Origin: Cytophagaceae bacterium
GTDB taxonomy: Bacteria > Bacteroidota > Bacteroidia > Cytophagales > Spirosomataceae
DNA length: 46,746 bases
NCBI GenBank assembly: GCA_024642485.1
Contig: JAHEAY010000007.1
Coordinates: 1 to 46,746, forward strand
Direction of reading: 5' to 3'
Part shown: positions 43,401 through 46,746 of the stretch, one piece after another
How the letters are laid out: each line of letters starts with the position of its first letter
How positions within the stretch are numbered: position 1 is the stretch's first letter
Translations under genes and position numbers: made by a program
Notes under the pieces: model-generated
Told to the model about the DNA's origin: nothing
What the model saw: only the letters and a program-made list of their open reading frames with translations
Database searches by the model: none

Positions 43401-44009
43401 CCTTCAACGAAAAAATTTGAATATAAATCCAAACCCAATTATTTATCACTTTTTAGTATGACAGATAAGTATTTTGGCCCATTGTCAAAAAATTTAGGTC
43501 GCTATGCTTATGATTACGCCGATTTAGACGGGGATGGGGCATTAGAGGTAATACAGCCTTCAGTCAAATTGGATTTAGATCCCAATATTAAAGGAGATGA
43601 AAATTACATGTTAATCATCAAAGATAAGTTGCTAGATAAGCGACCAGATGATGATGGCGATGGGGTGAAAAATGCAATGGATAAGTGTCCAAACACGGTT
43701 TCAGGTGCGAAGATTGATGCGAGTGGATGTGAGATTGTGCTTGCCACAGAGAAGGAAGATATCGGACTTCTCATTTCCCCAAATCCATTCGATCGGATTG
43801 TGAAAATTACGTACCCCACTAGTTTTGGTTCTTTTGTTTCGGCTGAATTGACGGATATCAAAGGGGCTTTGGTTTGGAGAAAAAATCAAGTGACGAATGA
43901 TGAGCCATTTGATCTGTCGTTCTTGTCGGCAGGAAATTATTTCATGAAAGTGTTGTCTTTGACGACGGGGCAGTCGCAGATAATTCATATGGTTAAAATG
44001 GATAGGTAA
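40410..44009 (+). CDS. FG-GAP/VCBS-repeat protein with TSP3 motifs and a T9SS sorting domain
   Basis: A 1,199-residue secreted protein. Signal peptide to about residue 20. Two large, similar halves (about 60-530 and 597-1070) carry calcium-binding FG-GAP motifs (VDINQDGLQDL, GDFDNDGDVDY, MDYNQDGKMDI, GDIDNDGDVDL). Thrombospondin-type-3-like motifs separate and follow the halves (DKDGIADELDNCP, DDDGDGVKNAMDKCP). The last 80 residues (LLISPNPFDRIVKITYP, then AGNYFMKVLS and IIHMVKMDR) are a type IX secretion type A sorting domain. The protein is exported through the outer membrane by the PorXY-era T9SS machinery, which is not in this window. The role is unknown, perhaps adhesion. Confidence 0.9.
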   Translation: MKYFLLSLLSLLCVISNFGQSPQMLDLSAKRIAIKNGYEIYRVPVPYKEFGFSKSALPVPFDRGLVAVDINQDGLQDLIASYGPTTNGEEIGMGHLSLPLYFLNQGGFKFKSYINPNFKDYSIFHALQNYILEDMDGDKKSDIILGGEHYHLENVVPGMEQKSIQWLANYANHVESRDYSKYQFKLNRYYTFDNAGLLKDQVGKIDISSVNTDCEGQFNSIQSIGSGDFDNDGDVDYVSMASTHCQGIVMNYLNNDGKGNMKLTRQPSLYFLNEGRMISFDINGDGNLDIIGIGNRTETGKTSDLVYFPNRGKGVFDFSNPIVLETISNTSQLSQCLRSFKIIDLDKDGRKEIIIYSTNMYSPIGNDVMSDPVKRATYEPLNRIYVFTQENATLKNVTSKYIGDLGGFDKFYFNHSGMQFEDINQDGFIDLYPYTTQHTVSSWNVKDDINYFEWNPSTQKFEFKNLNGFNSFFTNGIYQGMFQKNSFDLVDLDNDGRVEFVRTHGDSLTIVKKIVISDLDKDGIADELDNCPKSYNPDQMDTDKDGIGDVCDVLNSYLVNPIKLKSTETVDIYAIKNPFAYENENGRLVNGLEEFHPPFDRGSIPMDYNQDGKMDIIHSSTYIDGISSPIAMGHLSVPLYFKNKGNFSFEVYRNPNYLDYSIFHAIQNYELVDVNKDGKLEIFPGGEHYHSEQTGVDNYKNLQLWLAKNNNHQVEIDYSKSEFKLNRYYSFKDQNYIVDEVAKIDISAEKAKDPSNIFDSIQSIGSGDIDNDGDVDLVQMAQSTSGRYFSVILNDGKGNFTLTKTKTDITFPEGRLILDDLNQDGKMELLGVGKKGDSKQLYLYQYDNLGGTSFDFQNPKQLDLVYNATDPINPGNQSMRAYKKQDLDGDGNPEFICYLTNQYSGLGNLDFQPSKLTLIEPHNQVLIYTNTKGVLSNTTLRFLPDSKNLGKWFSNESGMYFIDLDSDGNLDLVPYVNTLEPNYPWNGSSEFQYFAFNPSTKKFEYKSKPNYLSLFSMTDKYFGPLSKNLGRYAYDYADLDGDGALEVIQPSVKLDLDPNIKGDENYMLIIKDKLLDKRPDDDGDGVKNAMDKCPNTVSGAKIDASGCEIVLATEKEDIGLLISPNPFDRIVKITYPTSFGSFVSAELTDIKGALVWRKNQVTNDEPFDLSFLSAGNYFMKVLSLTTGQSQIIHMVKMDR
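40590..43600 (+). repeat. Internal duplication of about 1.62 kb in the FG-GAP gene
   Basis: Matching landmarks are 1,615-1,620 bp apart, for example GGEHYH near 40848 and 42463 and ATTCAGTCGAT near 41070 and 42688. The two halves are similar but diverged. Confidence 0.85.
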
Positions 44010-44065
44010 TGCTCAAATCAAGAAAGTTAATTGAAATTTTGGGAAAAAATCTATTCATTTGAATT

Positions 44066-45292
44066 ATGAACAAACGCCAATTTCTCAAATCCACCCTCGG
44101 CCTCAGCCTCGCGCCTTCGTTGGCAAAATTACTCGCACAGCCCGCCACGGCTGACGATGAAGTTTTTTGGGCGACATTACGAAAAGCCTATCGCATCAAG
44201 CCGGATTACATTAATTTGGAAAATGGCTATTACAATATCCTACCTGAGGCCACGCTCGAAAAACACATTCAGCATATTCGAGATGTGAATTACCAGGGAG
44301 CTTATTACATGCGGACGACGCAGTTCCCCGACCGCAAAGCAATGAGTAAACTGGTCGCGGAAGTTGTACATTGTTCTCCGGATGATCTGATTTTGACCCG
44401 GAACACGACAGAATCTTTGGACATGATTATTGGTGGATTTCCGTGGCAGGCGGGCGATGAAGCTGTGTTTGCAATCCAAGATTACGGTGCGATGCAGGAT
44501 ATGTTTGAGCAGGTTGCTCGCCGTCATGCCGTCGTGTTAAAAAAGGTGTCCATACCCTTGCATCCCGCCAATGATGAGGAGATCGTCGAGCTCTATGCGA
44601 ATGCAATTACGCATAAAACCAAATTGCTCATGGTTTGCCATATGGTGAATGTGACGGGTCAAATCCTTCCCATTCGCAAAATTTGTGACATGGCTCATGC
44701 CAAAGGCGTCGAGGTTATGGTGGATGGTGCCCATGCGGTAGCACATATTGAATTCAATCTCCCGGATTTACATTGTGATTATTACGGAGCGAGTCTCCAT
44801 AAATGGTTAGCCGTTCCGCTCGGCGTCGGGATGCTCTATGTGAAACCGGAACATGTCAAAAAGATTTGGCCGGTTTTTGCTGAACATGAAAATGCCGCCA
44901 AAGGCATCGAACGCCTAAATCACCTTGGAACAAATCCCGTGCATACCCATCTGGCAATTCAGGATGCGGTGGCGTTTTATCGCCAACTAGGCCCCGCGCG
45001 GAAGGAAGCGCGTTTGCGATATCTCCAACAATACTGGACCCAGCAGGTGCGTCATGTTCCGGGCATCATCCTAAATACGCCGGAAGATCCTAAACGCCAC
45101 GGGGCGATTGCGAATGTAGGCGTCGCCAAACTGAAACCTGCGGAACTAGCCAAGCGCCTTTTAGAAGAATATAAAATCTACACAGTGGCCATTGATGGCA
45201 ATGATGTACATGGGTGTCGGATCACCCCAAATGTCTTTACGAGCACCGCGGAAATCCATCAATTGGTTCGGGCTTTGAAAGCATTGGCCTAA
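44066..45292 (+). CDS. PLP-dependent class V aminotransferase-fold enzyme, exported
   Basis: A 408-residue enzyme of the isopenicillin N epimerase/cysteine desulfurase group. The N-terminus (NKRQFLKSTLGLSLAPSLAK) resembles a Tat leader. The cofactor motifs are TRNTTESLDMI (phosphate-binding), VMVDGAHAVAHIEF (Asp that holds the pyridine nitrogen) and YGASLHKWLAVPLG (the PLP-linked lysine). The substrate is unknown. A possible promoter, TTG (44031-44033), 20 nt and TTCATTTG (44054-44061), would make the mRNA almost leaderless. It ends 28 bp before the tandem-repeat gene, which is on the other strand. Confidence 0.88.
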   Translation: MNKRQFLKSTLGLSLAPSLAKLLAQPATADDEVFWATLRKAYRIKPDYINLENGYYNILPEATLEKHIQHIRDVNYQGAYYMRTTQFPDRKAMSKLVAEVVHCSPDDLILTRNTTESLDMIIGGFPWQAGDEAVFAIQDYGAMQDMFEQVARRHAVVLKKVSIPLHPANDEEIVELYANAITHKTKLLMVCHMVNVTGQILPIRKICDMAHAKGVEVMVDGAHAVAHIEFNLPDLHCDYYGASLHKWLAVPLGVGMLYVKPEHVKKIWPVFAEHENAAKGIERLNHLGTNPVHTHLAIQDAVAFYRQLGPARKEARLRYLQQYWTQQVRHVPGIILNTPEDPKRHGAIANVGVAKLKPAELAKRLLEEYKIYTVAIDGNDVHGCRITPNVFTSTAEIHQLVRALKALA

Positions 45293-45315
45293 AAAAGCCC
45301 GCTTGCGGCAGGCTT
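45291..45315 (-). terminator. Intrinsic terminator after the tandem-repeat gene
   Basis: AAGCC/GGCTT with inner GC pairs around TTGC, and six T following on the minus strand. It serves the gene ending at 45320. Confidence 0.75.
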
Positions 45316-45319
45316 CAAT

Positions 45320-46746
45320 TTAATAAACTTGATTAATTGTAACGATCAGCGATGGTATCGATGGTCTTCTCGGAATGCTATTTGCAGGTGTGTAGGCAAG
45401 GTAAATCTGAGTATTTGTTACACTCCACATGAGTTCCACTTGATCTCCTGCGGCAAGATTTTGGAAGAAATTCCACGATGCGACAATCGCTGCGGTACTA
45501 ACGCCCCCGGAAATTATCATTTCAGTAGCTGAAGCCGGAACATCTACCCCATTTTTTCGTAACCATATTTTGATAGTTTGAGTAGTCGTTCCAGCACTTC
45601 GGTCAACTTGCGCAGAGAATTGGATATTGTAAACTCCAGCATTGGTAAATCGCAACTGCGTATTATTTTGAACACTAATGCCTGCAGCAAAATCGGTATT
45701 GCTCAACTTCATGGCTACCGCTGAATCTGCGAGGGCGGCCGTTTGATTTGTTACATCATAAAAGCTGCCATAGCTTGCTGAGCTAAAGGCTCCCGTTCCG
45801 TTACCACGAACCAAACCGGTGAGTGTACTTACACCTGTTCCGCCATTTGCCACAGGTATATTGCCTGTCAACTTAGACGCTTGCAAAGAAACGATTTTAG
45901 CATCGGTCACGTTGGCGTCAACAATCTTGCTGGTTGTTACGGTGCTATCTGCCAGATTTGAATATTTTACAGAATTCGCTGCTAATCGAGGCAGTGTTGC
46001 CGTTCCTGTCAAATCGCCAGCTAATTGAATCTTACCTAATTGACTAGCTGTAGCGTTCGGCGTAGTTTGTGCATCCACGTAGGTTTTGACAGCCTTTTGG
46101 GATGGGTAAAGTTCATCGCTAGGAGAGGAGGCACCTAAGTTGGCTGCTACCGCTTTATTCGAAAGATTTTCTTTTAATGCTAAAGCAGGTACAGTAGGAG
46201 CGGAGGCGCTACCTGCCAAATCACCCGCAAGCTGCAATTTACCTTGAATTAAAGTTGTCGCTTCAGGGGTTGTTTGGGCATCAATATAGGTTTTAACAGC
46301 CTTTTGGGATGGGTAAAGCACATCGCTAGGAGCGGAGGCACCCAAGTTGGCCGCCACCGCTTTATTCGCCAGATTTTCTTTTAATGCTAAAGCAGGTACA
46401 GTAGGAGCGGAGGCGCTACCTGCCAAATCACCCGCAAGCTGCAGTTTACCTTGAATTAAAGTTGTCGCTTCAGGAGTTGATTGTGCGTCCACGTAGGTTT
46501 TTACCGCTTTTTGCGTCGGGAATAAAACATCGCTTGGCGAAGAAGCGCCTAAATTCGTGGCTGTACTTTTGTTAATGGAGTTTTCTTTGGTGCTAAGTGC
46601 TGGCACAGTGGGTGCATAATATGGGCCAGCTAAATCTCCAGCCAAGGTAATTTTACCTGCAATGGAATTGGTTGCCGGTACCGTAGTTTGGGCATCAATG
46701 TACGTTTTAACAGCGCGTTGACTCGGATAAAATCCGTCTTGAGGAT
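45320..46746 (-). CDS. Tandem-repeat protein with a C-terminal jelly-roll-like domain (5' end outside window)
   Basis: The frame is open to the window edge, so the N-terminus is missing (about 475 codons are visible). Units of 69 residues repeat from the edge downstream: each begins LAGDLAG, continues (S/T)APTVPAL and ends (Y/F)P(S/T)QKAVKTY(I/V)DAQ(T/S)TPEATTLIQGKLQ, written here in pieces. After about three complete units the repeat decays, and the last 170 residues (from about GNGTGAFSS, then RFTNAGVYNIQFSAQVDRSA and VELMWSVTNTQIYLAY) look like a C1q/TNF-like or tail-fibre jelly roll. Proteins of this plan occur as phage tail fibres and as surface proteins of Bacteroidota. No phage genes are nearby. 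Confidence 0.82.
   Translation of the reverse strand, partial: PQDGFYPSQRAVKTYIDAQTTVPATNSIAGKITLAGDLAGPYYAPTVPALSTKENSINKSTATNLGASSPSDVLFPTQKAVKTYVDAQSTPEATTLIQGKLQLAGDLAGSASAPTVPALALKENLANKAVAANLGASAPSDVLYPSQKAVKTYIDAQTTPEATTLIQGKLQLAGDLAGSASAPTVPALALKENLSNKAVAANLGASSPSDELYPSQKAVKTYVDAQTTPNATASQLGKIQLAGDLTGTATLPRLAANSVKYSNLADSTVTTSKIVDANVTDAKIVSLQASKLTGNIPVANGGTGVSTLTGLVRGNGTGAFSSASYGSFYDVTNQTAALADSAVAMKLSNTDFAAGISVQNNTQLRFTNAGVYNIQFSAQVDRSAGTTTQTIKIWLRKNGVDVPASATEMIISGGVSTAAIVASWNFFQNLAAGDQVELMWSVTNTQIYLAYTPANSIPRRPSIPSLIVTINQVY
46025..46645 (-). repeat. Three tandem 207-bp (69-codon) repeats
   Basis: Units start at 46645, 46438 and 46231 (minus strand), with a fourth, decayed one from 46024. 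Blocks of 90 bp or more are almost identical at a 207-bp spacing; for example GATGGGTAAAG occurs at 46101 and 46308. A further unit begins upstream and runs out of the window. Confidence 0.9.

Noticed and set aside
45320-46746. A prophage tail-fibre locus.
   Set aside because: The repeats and jelly roll fit a tail fibre, but no other phage gene is in the window and the upstream part is missing.
1-46746. tRNA, rRNA, CRISPR arrays and toxin-antitoxin pairs.
   Set aside because: I searched by eye and found no cloverleaf, no regular spacer-repeat array and no small paired genes of that type.

Overview
The window reads as chromosomal DNA from a Bacteroidota bacterium, most likely of the order Cytophagales; that rank is inferred from gene content, not from a marker gene. 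The pointers are a C-terminal type IX secretion sorting domain, several TonB-dependent or OMP_b-brl_3 outer-membrane proteins, twin-arginine-tagged Gfo/Idh/MocA oxidoreductases beside DUF1080, lipoproteins with short lipoboxes, and promoters of the Bacteroidota TTTG-N19-21-TAnnTTTG type. I count 37 protein genes. The first (1-1846) lacks its 3' end and the last (45320-46746) lacks its 5' end. I found no tRNA, rRNA, CRISPR array, prophage or transposase gene, and no stretch over 300 bases without a gene.

Layout. 1-5493: a B12-type radical SAM protein, a proline-iminopeptidase-like lipoprotein and a secreted metzincin protease. 5574-9749: a sugar block of PIG-L deacetylase, DUF1080 and Gfo/Idh/MocA oxidoreductase, facing an MFS sugar transporter. 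10031-12361: a TonB-dependent siderophore receptor with two matching palindromic operators around its promoter. 12418-18074: a serine hydrolase, then four small exported proteins (three NTF2/SnoaL-like, one with an A/B-barrel look) and a membrane-bound AraC-type regulator. 18212-21675: two small unknown genes, an FtsW/RodA-type glycosyltransferase and an L,D-transpeptidase. 21672-27796: a second Gfo/Idh/MocA protein, an operon of porin, Na+/Ca2+ exchanger and thioesterase, a Dabb protein, and a Rieske/cupin pair. 27931-33036: DUF4956 plus two convergent outer-membrane beta-barrel genes. 33168-38862: a cytochrome-c/sugar dehydrogenase, a carboxylesterase set between clusters of REP-like palindromes, a fibronectin-like lipoprotein and a small metal-binding protein. 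38932-46746: a possible one-component membrane regulator divergent from a 1,199-residue FG-GAP/T9SS protein that arose by internal duplication, a PLP enzyme, and a protein of 69-residue tandem repeats.

The most unusual structure is a family of nine intergenic stem-loops with arms ACCTTTGGCAA/TTGCCAAAGGT. Six of the nine form three composite modules of 160-170 bp: stem-loop, 28 nt, a central dyad beginning CCAACTGATA, then a second stem-loop. One copy carries a paired compensatory change in its stem. The module upstream of the siderophore receptor contains an exact TGATAATnATTATCA (7-1-7 Fur-family) box. I read these as REPIN-like non-autonomous elements that may have been recruited for regulation; that reading is inference.
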